NCBI RefSeq assembly: GCF_005405545.1
Contig: NZ_BJEG01000001.1
Coordinates: 124,001 to 188,000, forward strand
Origin: Weissella hellenica
Lineage (GTDB): Bacteria > Bacillota > Bacilli > Lactobacillales > Lactobacillaceae
Direction of reading: 5' to 3'
Length of the DNA: 64,000 nucleotides
Position numbers and translations under genes: made by a program
In this document: positions 42,581 to 52,135 of the stretch, in pieces
How the letters are laid out: each line of letters begins with the position of its first letter
Position numbering within the stretch: position 1 is the stretch's first letter
The notes under the pieces: model-generated
The model's input: only the letters and a program-made list of their open reading frames with translations
The model's database searches: none
What the model was told of the DNA's origin: nothing

Positions 42581-43725
42581 TGAAAGCAGTACATTTTGGA
42601 GCAGGTAATATTGGACGAGGATTTATTGGTGAAACATTAGCATCAAACGATTTTTCAATTGATTTTGTAGATGTTAACGATACAATTATTTCAGCATTAC
42701 AAGAACGTCACGAGTATGAAATTGAATTAGCAGCTACAGGACAAGAGAAAATTCGGGTTAAAAATGTAGATGGTATTAATAATGGTAAAGAACCAGAGAA
42801 GGTTGTGACAGCCATTGCAGAAGCTGACATTGTGACAACTGCTATTGGTCCTAAAATTTTAAAATTTATTGCTCCTTTAATTGCTGATGGATTGGTTGCA
42901 CGTAAGCAACAAAATAACACACAAAAACTAGATGTTATTGCATGTGAGAACATGATTGGGGGATCAGATCATCTTAAAACTGAAGTTTATAAGACTTTGG
43001 ATGATGAGAATAAGGCATTCGTTGATGAATATATCGGTTTCCCTAATGCTGCGGTTGATCGTATTGTGCCATTACAAAAACATGATGATCCGTTAATGGT
43101 TTCTGTTGAGCCATTTAAGGAATGGGTTATTGATGAGTCACAAATGGCCCGGCCTGAATTAAAGCTGGCCGGTGTTGAGTACGCACAAGACTTGGAACCT
43201 TTTATTGAACGTAAGCTGTTTTCTGTGAATACTGGACATGCTACCGTTGCCTATACCGGTAAGGCCTTGGGATATGAAACAATTGGGGATGCCATCAAAG
43301 ATGAACGTGTTTTGGAACAATTGAAAGGTGTTTTGTCAGAAACAGGAGATCTTTTGATTGCAAAGTGGGGCTTTGATCGTGCGGGTCATGAGGCATATCA
43401 GCAAAAGATAATTGAACGTTTTGAAAACACTTATATTTCTGATACGATTGCCCGTGTTGGTCGGACACCAATTCGTAAACTTGGTTTTGACGAACGCTTT
43501 ATTCGTCCAATTCGTGAAATTAAAGAACGTGGTCTGACATATGAAAAGTTATTAGAAACAGTTGGTAAGATTTATCAATTTGACGTTTTAGAAGATGATG
43601 AAAGTGTTAAGTTACTCCAAATGTTAAAAGAAAAGTTTTCTGAAGTGGTTGTTAAAACAACGGGACTTAGGGATAAAAATTTGATTGATGAAATTGCGGG
43701 TACGTTAACACAAGAATTTGTTTAA
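42580..43725 (+). CDS. mtlD: Mannitol-1-phosphate 5-dehydrogenase
   Basis: A 381-residue NAD-dependent polyol dehydrogenase that converts mannitol-1-phosphate to fructose-6-phosphate. N-terminal nucleotide-binding [46 protein letters not shown] and the catalytic Lys/His segment [19 protein letters not shown] are all intact. Last gene of the operon; a terminator follows at 43842. Confidence 0.97.
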   Translation: MKAVHFGAGNIGRGFIGETLASNDFSIDFVDVNDTIISALQERHEYEIELAATGQEKIRVKNVDGINNGKEPEKVVTAIAEADIVTTAIGPKILKFIAPLIADGLVARKQQNNTQKLDVIACENMIGGSDHLKTEVYKTLDDENKAFVDEYIGFPNAAVDRIVPLQKHDDPLMVSVEPFKEWVIDESQMARPELKLAGVEYAQDLEPFIERKLFSVNTGHATVAYTGKALGYETIGDAIKDERVLEQLKGVLSETGDLLIAKWGFDRAGHEAYQQKIIERFENTYISDTIARVGRTPIRKLGFDERFIRPIREIKERGLTYEKLLETVGKIYQFDVLEDDESVKLLQMLKEKFSEVVVKTTGLRDKNLIDEIAGTLTQEFV

Positions 43726-43841
43726 CATTGACTGGGTATATTTCTTTTGAGAGAACGAGACAAAAGGCGGTTTGTAGCCGATGTGTAACACGCTTATGCT
43801 GATAAAAATAGCAGGATTATGATTAATACAATTTTAAATAA

Positions 43842-43882
43842 AACAAGTTGGGACAGCTTCTTATGTCGCAACTTGTTTTTTT
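43842..43882 (+). terminator. Terminator of mtl operon
   Basis: AACAAGTTGGGACA pairs with TGTCGCAACTTGTT, then T run. Confidence 0.88.
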
Positions 43883-43979
43883 GTACAAAAAAAGAATTAT
43901 CAGTCCATGCTGTTAACAATTGGGTTGATGATTCTTTAAATGTGTACTAAAAAATGACCGTTACTTTAGTCCGCTTTGA

Positions 43980-45827
43980 TTAATCAAAAATAGTATGTGC
44001 AATATTTTCAGCATCAATTAAGTTTTTATCTGAAATATTAGGACGAGGTGAGAAGGTTGTAAACCATGACCATCCCTCCGTTGGAACTCCCCAGATAAAT
44101 AGGCCAGGAACTTCTTGATCGTGGGTATCGATTGCAGCTAATGTGTCTTTATTCATACGGGTTCCGCCTACTGAATAAGTTGTGCCATTTGAGCGTGTAT
44201 ACGTTGCTTCACTTAACAGACCATGATCACGTAAATTAGCTAATAGCGGGTTGTTTGTGTTCGTCAATGAAAGTGCTGACAAATGCGCTTCAACTAAGTT
44301 ATCAACAGTCCAACGATTATGCCGACTATCTGTGACAACGTAATGTGTGTCTTGAATATCAACTTTTAAACCAGGCCCAGCAACAGTTAATAAGCCTGCT
44401 TCGATTAATGCACGCATTTGTTCAATACGTAAAATTGGTGGGCCAACTGAAATTAATGAATTGAATGGATTGAAGTGTTGCAAAAATTTCTCGTATTCAT
44501 CAGCATTAAGATAGCCAGCATCCAAATAGTGACGAATAATTGAACGAATATCGCGTAACATATCAAAGGAACCAGCGTAAGGTGCGTCGTCGTTTCCTTT
44601 ATAAGCATCATTGATATCCCATGTTAAGTAATTCATCATGAAATCGCTATATTCAACTTCGTCAGGTACGTCAGCAACAGGATTAAGAATACGTTGCCAA
44701 TCCATAATATATTCTTCTGCAACACCGAATTGGCGCGCAGTTGTATTTAAATCATCACTTTCAGCTAAAGCATCCATGAAGTGATCAGCATTAAATGGCC
44801 AAGTAATACCGAAGTCATTGATGGTATTACGATAATGCTTATACTCTAATTCTTTTTGTAGTAATTTGAAAAAAGCATCGTAAGATAATTGACCATTATT
44901 TTCTGCAGCTAACTTATCTAAATTTTTGTTTGTAAAGAATGTTGGTTTATAACCGGCTTTAACTTTTTGATTGATACCACGTGCATGTAATGGTAGACCA
45001 CGGCGTGAACCAGCAATAATATGAGGTTCCTTACCAGACGGTAGATAATATAGAATACTATTATTATCGCGAGCAAAACGACCGCCACGACCGATGGTCA
45101 GTTTTGCTAAGTAATCAAAAAAGCTTAATCCTAATCCACGTAGGACAACTTTTTGTCGGGCTGGAATATCATCTAATTTAGCCTCAGCTGGATGTGTTGG
45201 CTGGATATAAAGCATATTTTGATTGGCGGTAGCAGCCTCAGAAAAGGCTTGTTGTTCAGACGATAAAATACTATCGGTCATACCAGTTGCCAAAATAACC
45301 TTATCAGCAATAAAAGATGTATCATCATCTAGAACAACAGTGTATTGCGTTTCTTGTTGTTTAACATCAATCACTTGTTTACGCTCATAAGATAAAATAA
45401 CATTACCAGGTACTTGTGTTCCTAAACGTTCATAAAACCATTGGCCGTAAGCACCAAAAAGCGCACGTGATGTAAACCGATTAGGATTAATACGAGAAAT
45501 TTCATCTAGAAAATGCTCTTTATTAATAAATTGGCGGCGTTGGACATATTCTTTACCATATGTAATAGCCCACTCATAAAAGTTAGGACCATAAGTAGCT
45601 GTAGCAGCATGGTTTGGAACTGAAGGATCTGGGAATAATGTTAACTGGCGAGTAACTGTGTTCATCAAAAAAGTGGGATCTTGGTCCGGATTCCAAACGC
45701 GGCCACCGATTGGGAAATTATCATACAAGGTAATGTCAACAGGTTCCGTAATGCCTTTAGCGTAAGACATAAGGCGTTCTAATAATGTTAAATTACGTGG
45801 TCCGGCACCGACTAAAACTATTTTCAT
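43980..45827 (-). CDS. FAD/NAD(P)-binding protein (NAD_binding_9 type)
   Basis: A 615-residue protein with an N-terminal dinucleotide fold (KIVLVGAGPRNLTLLERLM) and a second NAD(P)-site region (KVVLRGLGLSFFDYLAKLTI). It belongs to the poorly characterised FAD/NAD(P)-binding domain family (PF13454) found in lactobacilli, with a C-terminal WGVPTEGWSWFTTFSPRPN. The reaction is unknown. Its ATG overlaps the nnrE stop (ATGA), so the two are coupled, which may mean it works on NAD(P)H-related chemistry; that is only context. Confidence 0.75.
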   Translation of the reverse strand: MKIVLVGAGPRNLTLLERLMSYAKGITEPVDITLYDNFPIGGRVWNPDQDPTFLMNTVTRQLTLFPDPSVPNHAATATYGPNFYEWAITYGKEYVQRRQFINKEHFLDEISRINPNRFTSRALFGAYGQWFYERLGTQVPGNVILSYERKQVIDVKQQETQYTVVLDDDTSFIADKVILATGMTDSILSSEQQAFSEAATANQNMLYIQPTHPAEAKLDDIPARQKVVLRGLGLSFFDYLAKLTIGRGGRFARDNNSILYYLPSGKEPHIIAGSRRGLPLHARGINQKVKAGYKPTFFTNKNLDKLAAENNGQLSYDAFFKLLQKELEYKHYRNTINDFGITWPFNADHFMDALAESDDLNTTARQFGVAEEYIMDWQRILNPVADVPDEVEYSDFMMNYLTWDINDAYKGNDDAPYAGSFDMLRDIRSIIRHYLDAGYLNADEYEKFLQHFNPFNSLISVGPPILRIEQMRALIEAGLLTVAGPGLKVDIQDTHYVVTDSRHNRWTVDNLVEAHLSALSLTNTNNPLLANLRDHGLLSEATYTRSNGTTYSVGGTRMNKDTLAAIDTHDQEVPGLFIWGVPTEGWSWFTTFSPRPNISDKNLIDAENIAHTIFD

Positions 45828-46489
45828 TGGGTGCTGCTCTCTTTCTTAAAATTTGATAATTCATCTGGTGAATAAATGCCGATATCTTTGACGTAGATAT
45901 TCCCAGATCTTTTAAGACCTTCGTTTTGCAATAGGCCTTTTTTAGGATAAGCGAAAGTAACGGTTGCAGTAGCACGAATGGCTGAACCTAAAATACTACC
46001 AGTTGTCGCATGTAAACCGGAAGGAATATCAACTGAGACAACGGGGATGTTGGCAGAATTAACACGCTTAATCATATCACCAAGTTTGATTGGCACATGT
46101 TTTGATAAACCAGCACCAAATAAGGCGTCAACAATAACGGTGTAGTGACGGAAATCACGTACGCGATTATGTGGTGTAATACCATAGTTACGAGCAATTT
46201 CTAATTGTTTGGCAGTATTAGGTGCGGCACGATGTTCATCTCCTAACAATAGTAGGTCAACATTAACGCCTTTTTGGGATAACATACGGGCGACTGCGAT
46301 TCCGTCGCCACCGTTATTTCCTAAACCAGCAATGACGAGTACATTAGACAAATCAAAAGCACCAGCACCTAGCACATCAATAACAGACATAGCTGCTCGT
46401 TCCATCAGAACTAGTGGGTGGACACCAATTTCATCAATGGTGTAGTGGCTAAACCGTTGCATTTCTTGGGCAGTGACTGAATCAATCAT
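45824..46489 (-). CDS. nnrE: NAD(P)H-hydrate epimerase
   Basis: A 221-residue YjeF_N-domain enzyme that epimerises the damaged cofactor NAD(P)HX. The signature VLVIAGLGNNGGDGIAVARM, DALFGAGLSKHV and SVDIPSGLHATTG are present. The start is at 46489 (MIDSVTAQEMQ) behind AAGGAGG; the 13-residue extension upstream would include the site. The dehydratase NnrD domain is not fused. The stop overlaps the start of the flavoprotein gene. Confidence 0.93.
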   Translation of the reverse strand: MIDSVTAQEMQRFSHYTIDEIGVHPLVLMERAAMSVIDVLGAGAFDLSNVLVIAGLGNNGGDGIAVARMLSQKGVNVDLLLLGDEHRAAPNTAKQLEIARNYGITPHNRVRDFRHYTVIVDALFGAGLSKHVPIKLGDMIKRVNSANIPVVSVDIPSGLHATTGSILGSAIRATATVTFAYPKKGLLQNEGLKRSGNIYVKDIGIYSPDELSNFKKESSTQ

Positions 46490-46624
46490 GAAAATCAACC
46501 TCCTTGTAAATTTTATATTAGTAATCAATTATAACGTCCACTGTTTATTATATCGCAACTGACTGTTAAAATGTTTCTAGTACAATATTTTTTAACATAA
46601 AGTAAGAAAAAGAGAGGAGAGATT

Positions 46625-46963
46625 ATGGATATGCAAAAAATTCCAGAAGACATGCAAGATGTTCGCGACCGAGTTGCGTTAATGGCAGGTCGTGGATTTA
46701 CCGTATCTGAAGAAGATGTTATTAAAGAAGCACTAAAAGCTGGCTTCCAATCAATCGTTGATGAAAAAATGGATGGTAATTACTATACTGTGCGCTGGGA
46801 TGAAAATTTTAGTGCCTTACAAGTATTTGGTATGGACAATGAATTAGTTGGATCAGCTATGCCAAAAGAGGGTAGTGCTAGTTTTATTGCACAATTTGAA
46901 GCAAATGCCACTAATACTTGGTATACTTTGGATAAGGATGCTTTAAAAATTATTGGACGTTAA
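46625..46963 (+). CDS. Conserved small protein, unknown function
   Basis: A 112-residue acidic soluble protein, with an excellent GAGAGGAGA site. The N-terminal half looks helical (EEDVIKEALKAGFQSIVDEK) and the C-terminal half beta-rich (NYYTVRWDENFSALQVFGMD). No family recognised. Between divergent nnrE and an aquaporin gene. Confidence 0.7.
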   Translation: MDMQKIPEDMQDVRDRVALMAGRGFTVSEEDVIKEALKAGFQSIVDEKMDGNYYTVRWDENFSALQVFGMDNELVGSAMPKEGSASFIAQFEANATNTWYTLDKDALKIIGR

Positions 46964-47079
46964 GTTTAAAAATTAGTTAATAAAGCTGATTTTAAGTACA
47001 ATAATGTTATATAGTTAATGTTAGTTTATTTATTTCGTTATAAAACGAAGGAATCTCATTTAAGGAGCAATTATTGATT

Positions 47080-47784
47080 ATGGAAAGTAATATGCGTAAA
47101 TACCTAGCAGAGTTCTTTGGAACTTTGATGTTGGTCGCTGTAGGTACTGGTACTGTTGTATTGGTTGGTCTACAAACAGGTCCACTGCCTGTAGCCTTGG
47201 CATTCGGTATCGCTTTAGCAGCTGGTGCTTATGCCTTTGGACCAATTTCAGGTGGTCACTTTAACCCAGCTGTCTCATTGGGTGCTGCCATTAATGGTCG
47301 TATCACGTGGGGAGAGTTTGTTGGTTATGTGATTTCACAATTAATTGGTGGTCTTGCAGGATCAGCTATTGTTTGGGCAATTATGCAAAGTGTTGGTGCT
47401 AACGCCACAATGATCAAGCAAGTTGGTTTCGGTCAAACTGATTACACAGCACCTGTATCATTTATTGGTGCATCTGTTATTGAAATGATTTTGACATTCT
47501 TGTTTGTTCTAGTTATCTTGATGGTAACTTCAAAGAAGGCTTCAGCATCTTCAGTTGCTGCACCAATGATTATTGGTTTGACATTGGCTGCATTGATTAT
47601 AGTAGGTGTTTCAGTTACTGGTGCTTCATTGAACCCTGCGCGTTCATTTGGACCAGCAATCTTCTTTGCAATGTTTGGATCAGCTACAGCATTGACTCAC
47701 ATTGCTGCATACTTCGTCGGACCTTTGGTTGGTGGGGCACTAGCTGCACTAGTTGCTAAGTATGGTCTTGGATCAGAAGAATAA
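47080..47784 (+). CDS. MIP-family aquaporin (AqpZ-like)
   Basis: A channel of about 234 residues with six helices and both NPA boxes (GGHFNPAVSLGAAING and GASLNPARSFGPA). FFGTLMLVAVGTGTVVLVGL opens helix 1. Arg follows the second NPA; selectivity (water versus glycerol) leans to AqpZ by overall look but is not certain. ATG 47080 lies 12 bases after AAGGAG; the in-frame TTG at 47074 has better spacing and could be the real start. A terminator and a palindrome array follow. Confidence 0.93.
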   Translation: MESNMRKYLAEFFGTLMLVAVGTGTVVLVGLQTGPLPVALAFGIALAAGAYAFGPISGGHFNPAVSLGAAINGRITWGEFVGYVISQLIGGLAGSAIVWAIMQSVGANATMIKQVGFGQTDYTAPVSFIGASVIEMILTFLFVLVILMVTSKKASASSVAAPMIIGLTLAALIIVGVSVTGASLNPARSFGPAIFFAMFGSATALTHIAAYFVGPLVGGALAALVAKYGLGSEE

Positions 47785-47801
47785 AAATATTTAAAAATAA
47801 A

Positions 47802-47837
47802 GTCATGGCGAACGGAAATGTTTACCATGGCTTTTTT
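47802..47837 (+). terminator. Terminator of the aquaporin gene
   Basis: GTCATGG pairs with CCATGGC across a 16-base loop, then T6. Confidence 0.75.
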
Positions 47838-47842
47838 GTATG

Positions 47843-48384
47843 GTTCCAAAGCGGTAGTTATATCTGCTCTTTGTAAACGCGCACCAATCAGCAACATTCC
47901 TTATATAAGCCCAATTTTGACCCAGACGCCTGACAGCGTCAGGGCACAAAACAGGTCTTATACCGGAATGTTACCCGCAGATTGGCAACGCTCTTCATAA
48001 ACGCGATGAACTACCAGTCCGTCAAAAATAAGCGATAAATATGTCATACGCCTACGCTTTGCTGCGGCAGCATGCCAAATTTATCGCTTATTTTAGACTC
48101 CAAAGCGGTAGTTATATCCGCTCTTCATAAACGCGATAAATTTTCAATCCAGGTAATATAAGCCACAAACACGGTGTAATGCCTGCGCAGTCGCTACGGC
48201 GAATACACCATATTTGTGGCTTATATTACCTGTCAAAACGAAAATTATATCTGCTCTTTGTAAACGCGCACCAATCAGCAACATTCCTTATATAAGTCCA
48301 ATTTTGACCCAGCCGCTTAGCAGCGTCAGGGCACAAAACAGGCCTTATACCGGAATGTTACCCGCAGATTGGCAACGCTCTTTT
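47843..48384. repeat. Tandem array of four long palindromes with conserved boundaries
   Basis: GCTCTTYRTAAACGCG recurs at 47866, 47990, 48120 and 48253 (a decayed copy at 48377), spaced 124, 130, 133 and 124 bases. Each interval is one palindrome. Unit 1 and unit 4 are near-identical (arms CACCAATC/GATTGG, ACATTCC/GGAATGT). Unit 2 has perfect 16-bp arms AAAATAAGCGATAAAT and complement. Unit 3 has perfect 19-bp arms starting AGGTAATATAAGCCAC. Apexes of units 2 and 3 are TTTGC-TGCG-GCAGC and TCGC-TACG-GCGA, both UNCG tetraloops closed by C-G. The left end (47843-47865) is a leftover matching the right flank of unit 2. The array fills the gap between convergent genes. No protein is credible here. 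Confidence 0.88.
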
Positions 48385-48870
48385 TTAATCATGTGCTATT
48401 CTTGCTTCCGATGCGGCTGCTATAGCTGCAACAATATCATCGATGAAAGTATTTACACGGCCACCGTCGTGTTGTTCAGCATTTAGTTGGCCAATGATGC
48501 CTGGCTTGGTGCGATCCAAGTAACCAAAATTGGTCCATGAAATTGTGCCGTAAACGCCAAGAATTGACATGACTAATTGTTCATCAATACCATAGGTCGA
48601 ATGGTCTTGACTAATACGGTTTTGTAGTGGTTCAGGTAATTGGTTTGTTTGAGCAAGATCGTCAATTGCCAATCCAGTCATAATGGCATCTTGAACTTCA
48701 GTTTTATGTAGGACATGTTTGATAGAATCAAGTGCAATTTCGTGTGTCATATCTGGGATATGATCTTTTTGACCGGCAACTGTTAACTCAGCAATTGCAT
48801 CTAATGCAACACCACGATCGGCTAGCATTTTGACGACATCTTCGTAATAATCACGTTCAGTAAATAACAT
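48385..48870 (-). CDS. pgpA: Phosphatidylglycerophosphatase A family protein
   Basis: A 161-residue PgpA/YutG-like protein that would dephosphorylate phosphatidylglycerol phosphate at the membrane or act as a related phosphatase. The family pattern GVYGTISWTNFGYLDRTKPG, followed by the conserved Asn-His-like region and the C-terminal VNTFIDDIVAAIAAA, is visible. AAGGAG precedes the ATG at a wide spacing. The palindrome array starts directly after its stop codon. Confidence 0.82.
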   Translation of the reverse strand: MLFTERDYYEDVVKMLADRGVALDAIAELTVAGQKDHIPDMTHEIALDSIKHVLHKTEVQDAIMTGLAIDDLAQTNQLPEPLQNRISQDHSTYGIDEQLVMSILGVYGTISWTNFGYLDRTKPGIIGQLNAEQHDGGRVNTFIDDIVAAIAAASEARIAHD

Positions 48871-48931
48871 TTTTGGGTAAACTCCTTGTTTAATGATGCT
48901 CTTATTGTACCAAATATAATAACGAAAATTA

Positions 48932-49849
48932 TTATTCGGTCATCGTTAAAATTGTTTTACCTTGTAGTGAATGATGGCGAGCTTGCTCATGAACATCACG
49001 TAAATTAGATAATGTGAATGGTAAGATTTGACCAATGCGAATTGAAATTTTATCGGTAGCCATATCATTAAATAAAGCCTGTAGATTAGGACGTTTACCA
49101 TCTGAATATGTATTGGCAGCATCTATGTCAAATTCGGCAACAGCAGCATCATCTAAACCAGCTAAACTACGTAATAGGCCACCTTGCTTCAAAATTTTAG
49201 CTGATTGTATAGAAACTGACCCACCGATTGTATCTAATACAGCATCAAAATCAGCTAGTTCATTTTCATAAGCAGTATGGTAATCAATTGGTGTCACATT
49301 ACCTAATGACTTTAAGTAGTCAAAGTCCGCTGGCTTGGCTGTTGCGAAAACTTGTGCGCCAATATTTAGTGCTGCTTGGATTGCGACAGAACCAACGGCA
49401 CCTGCACCACCTTGAATTAAAATCTTTTGATTTGGTTTAACGTTTAAGTCTCGATGAATCATTTGGTAACCAGTTGCAGCACCGATAACGGCTGCGACAG
49501 CATGTGCATCATCAATATTATCAGGAACTTTAGTGGCTGCCGATTGACCAACAGGTACGAATTGGGCGTATGCTTTTTGATGGCGCGTTGCCGCAACGCG
49601 ATCGCCAACCTTGAAATCAGTGATGTCTTCACCAATTGCAACGACTTCACCAACCACACTAGAACCGGGAATTAGTGGCAAGGACTCAGAAGTTCCCATT
49701 TTACCAGCAATGAATTTCACATCGTATGGATCAATAGCAATGGCATGATTTTTAACTAATAATTGTTTTTTTAGTAATTTAGGTATTTCTGTTGTAATAG
49801 TCGTAAGTTCAGTGACTGAACCATATTGATTAAGTTGAATAGCTTTCAT
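48932..49849 (-). CDS. NADP-dependent quinone oxidoreductase-like protein (MDR family)
   Basis: A 305-residue medium-chain dehydrogenase/reductase without catalytic zinc ligands. The GroES-like N-terminus has DPYDVKFIAGKMG and LIPGSSVVGEVVAIGEDI; the Rossmann domain has ILIQGGAGAVGSVAIQAALN. It probably reduces quinones or enones with NADPH. GGAG precedes the ATG at 49849. Single gene, divergent from the Ser-leader permease unit. Confidence 0.88.
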   Translation of the reverse strand: MKAIQLNQYGSVTELTTITTEIPKLLKKQLLVKNHAIAIDPYDVKFIAGKMGTSESLPLIPGSSVVGEVVAIGEDITDFKVGDRVAATRHQKAYAQFVPVGQSAATKVPDNIDDAHAVAAVIGAATGYQMIHRDLNVKPNQKILIQGGAGAVGSVAIQAALNIGAQVFATAKPADFDYLKSLGNVTPIDYHTAYENELADFDAVLDTIGGSVSIQSAKILKQGGLLRSLAGLDDAAVAEFDIDAANTYSDGKRPNLQALFNDMATDKISIRIGQILPFTLSNLRDVHEQARHHSLQGKTILTMTE

Positions 49850-50055
49850 GATGATATCTCCTAATATTTATATACAACAATAGTGTAACTTAATTTTCTT
49901 TTAAGTGGCATAATAAAAAATGGTATTTGCATGATGACTGACGGATGGCTAATTTTTTGATAAAAATAAAAAGAGATAAAAAACAGTTGCCAAACAATAT
50001 ATGCTGTGATAACTTATGTATATACTAAATCACGAACGAAATGAGGATATATTCT

Positions 50056-50133
50056 ATGAATGAACGTAGTTTACAATTTGATATGATGACGTCCTCTAAC
50101 CTGACTGTATTATCAAGCAGTTGGGTATTTTGA
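50056..50133 (+). CDS. Ser-rich leader peptide of the permease attenuator (25 aa)
   Basis: ATG 50056, behind TGAGGATA, opens a 25-residue frame ending TSSNLTVLSSSWVF then TGA. Five Ser codons of four or five different types (TCC, TCT, TCA, AGC, AGT) are in the last 13 positions. A terminator follows at 50156 and the permease at 50238. The composition fits a serine-sensing attenuator. Confidence 0.75.
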   Translation: MNERSLQFDMMTSSNLTVLSSSWVF

Positions 50134-50155
50134 AGTGATTAATTATCGCTGATGA

Positions 50156-50219
50156 ACGCCATTCAACTTGGTAATGCAGATTTGCTGTACTTATCTAGGT
50201 TGAATGGTGTTTTTATTTT
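50156..50219 (+). terminator. Attenuator terminator ahead of the Ser-leader permease
   Basis: ACGCCATTCAAC pairs with GTTGAATGGTGT (one G-U), with an inner stem, then TTTTATTTT. Confidence 0.78.
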
Positions 50220-50237
50220 ACATTAAGGAGAAGGTGT

Positions 50238-51566
50238 ATGGAAGCAGGGAAAAATGAGTTAAGGCGTTCGATGGGTGTATGGACGGGAATTTCAGTGGTG
50301 ATTGGAACTGTAATTGGTTCTGGTATTTTCTTTAAGCAAGGACAAGTTTTAGAGACAGCAGGTGGGACTACTGCTGGTTTGATGGCGTGGTTAATTGGTG
50401 GTCTTATAACTTTAGCAGGTGGTTTGACTGTGTCAGAAGTTGGTTCAAGAATTCCTGAAACTGGTGGCATTTACATTTATATGAAGAAATTATACGGGGG
50501 ATTTGCAGGATTTTTGACAGGGTGGACCCAAGTCGCAATTTATGCACCGGCAATTATTGCTTCAGTAGCTGCTTATTTTTCACAGTTATTCGCAAATTTT
50601 TTTGGTATCCCAATGACGTGGACACCATTAATTGGTATCATAACGGTTGTTTTAATTACGGCGTTAAATTCATTGGATAATCGAATTGCAGGCGCGTTCC
50701 AAGTTGCCACAACTAGTATTAAATTAATACCAATTGCTGCACTTGTTATTTTTGGTATTTTTTTTGGTAAGGCTGATGCTTTGGGACAAACGGTAGCACA
50801 TGTTACATCAACGGGATCAGGTAATTTTGGTCTAGCGATTTTAGCAACTTTATTTGCTTATGATGGCTGGGCAACATTAGCTAATTTAGGTGGTGAAATA
50901 AAAAATCCTAGTAAAAATTTACCAAAAGCGATTGTTTTTGGTTTATTAATTGTAATTTTAGCCTACGTTGGGGTAACATATGGTATTTACCAAGCATTAC
51001 CAGCAAATAAAATTGTTGCATTAGGTAGTGAAGTGCCATACACCGTTGCGACACAAGCATTTGGACAGTTAGGCGGTAAGTTAATAGCGATTGGTATTCT
51101 AGTATCAATGATTGGTACATTAAATGGTAAAATGTTAGCTTTCCCACGAATGGTTTATGCAATGGCTGAAGAAGGGGTTTTGCCACGTTATTTAAAGCGA
51201 ATTAATCAGGCAAAGGAACCAATAGCAGCGTTGTGGACGACAGCTGTTTTAGCCATGATTTTGATTGTTTTGTCAGGTGCTGATTGGTTGTCAGATATGG
51301 CTGTGTTTGTTATTTGGCTATTTTATGCAGCAACATTTTGTGGGGTATTTATTTTAAGAGCAAAAGATCGTAAACAAGGTATTACATTAGATGCAAATAC
51401 ATTTAAAGCCCCTTTGTATCCCTTAGTTCCATTGGTTGCAATTGGTGGAGCACTATTTGTCTTAATTAATACTTTAATAGCTAGTTTTTCGATGGTGTTA
51501 ATTTCTTTTGTGTTTGTTGCATTGGGAATACCTGTTTATTATTATTATCAATTTAAAAATAAATAA
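50238..51566 (+). CDS. steT: APC-family permease, probable serine/threonine exchanger type
   Basis: A 442-residue 12-helix permease of the LAT/SteT subfamily. Helix 1 is SVVIGTVIGSGIFFKQGQVL; ETGGIYIYMKKLYGGFAGFL, FAYDGWATLANLGGEIKNPS and MVYAMAEEGVLPRYLKRIN are typical for SteT. The subfamily includes the Bacillus serine/threonine exchanger, and the Ser-rich leader peptide upstream agrees, so serine is the best guess. AAGGAG precedes ATG 50238. Likely expressed only when the leader attenuator reads through. Confidence 0.85.
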   Translation: MEAGKNELRRSMGVWTGISVVIGTVIGSGIFFKQGQVLETAGGTTAGLMAWLIGGLITLAGGLTVSEVGSRIPETGGIYIYMKKLYGGFAGFLTGWTQVAIYAPAIIASVAAYFSQLFANFFGIPMTWTPLIGIITVVLITALNSLDNRIAGAFQVATTSIKLIPIAALVIFGIFFGKADALGQTVAHVTSTGSGNFGLAILATLFAYDGWATLANLGGEIKNPSKNLPKAIVFGLLIVILAYVGVTYGIYQALPANKIVALGSEVPYTVATQAFGQLGGKLIAIGILVSMIGTLNGKMLAFPRMVYAMAEEGVLPRYLKRINQAKEPIAALWTTAVLAMILIVLSGADWLSDMAVFVIWLFYAATFCGVFILRAKDRKQGITLDANTFKAPLYPLVPLVAIGGALFVLINTLIASFSMVLISFVFVALGIPVYYYYQFKNK

Positions 51567-51672
51567 TAATGGTTTGTCCCTCTATTAAAACCGATTATGT
51601 AAATTTGCCTGTTTATTGTAAAAGTATGCGATAATAAATATACAAATATAAATGAATAGGGAGTATATCAGG

Positions 51673-52119
51673 ATGGGAAAATATCATGTGACAAATTATG
51701 AACAACTGTCGTTTGATGATTTTAATCAACCAACTGGTTTACCAATTAATCAAAATAATCGATGGGTTGTGCGTGCTGACAACATGCCATGGCATGATTT
51801 GGAAAAGCAATATGCAATGGTTTTTAAAAGTAAACGTGGCCCTAAACCATTACCATTTCGTTTAGTATTTGGTGCATTAATGATTCAGCAACTGTTAGAA
51901 TTAACGGATGAAGAAACGTTAGAGCAAATCAAAGAAAATCCGTATTTACAATATTTTGTTGGTCAATCGGGTTATGTGTATGAACGGCCATTGAGTTCAT
52001 CAACATTGAGTCGTGCACGACAACGAATTGGTGATGCAGAAGTTTTGGCAATGGTAAACGAAATGGAAGCGTTAATGGCGCAAAAAGGTATTAATTCTAA
52101 AATTGGTCGACAACATTAG
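51673..52119 (+). CDS. Transposase N-terminal domain only (IS5/IS1182-like), truncated
   Basis: A 148-residue protein from ATG 51673 (MGKYHVTNYEQLSFDDF) matching the DUF772 N-terminal domain of IS5-group transposases: RGPKPLPFRLVFGALMIQQL, then LSSSTLSRARQRIGD. The catalytic DDE domain (about 250-300 further residues) is missing; a clean TAG follows and a terminator ends the unit. No terminal inverted repeats or target duplications were seen. It is a relic or a domesticated DNA-binding protein. The first ATG (51652) precedes the probable GGGAG site. Confidence 0.75.
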   Translation: MGKYHVTNYEQLSFDDFNQPTGLPINQNNRWVVRADNMPWHDLEKQYAMVFKSKRGPKPLPFRLVFGALMIQQLLELTDEETLEQIKENPYLQYFVGQSGYVYERPLSSSTLSRARQRIGDAEVLAMVNEMEALMAQKGINSKIGRQH

Positions 52120-52135
52120 TTTATAAATAAAATGA

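Noticed and set aside
47818-48486. Two similar short frames in the palindrome array (sharing ISALCKRAPISN and YTGMLPADWQRS)
   Set aside because: Their likeness is explained by near-identical palindromic units 1 and 4. The DNA is dominated by inverted repeats, there are no good ribosome-binding sites, and one frame runs into the pgpA coding region.
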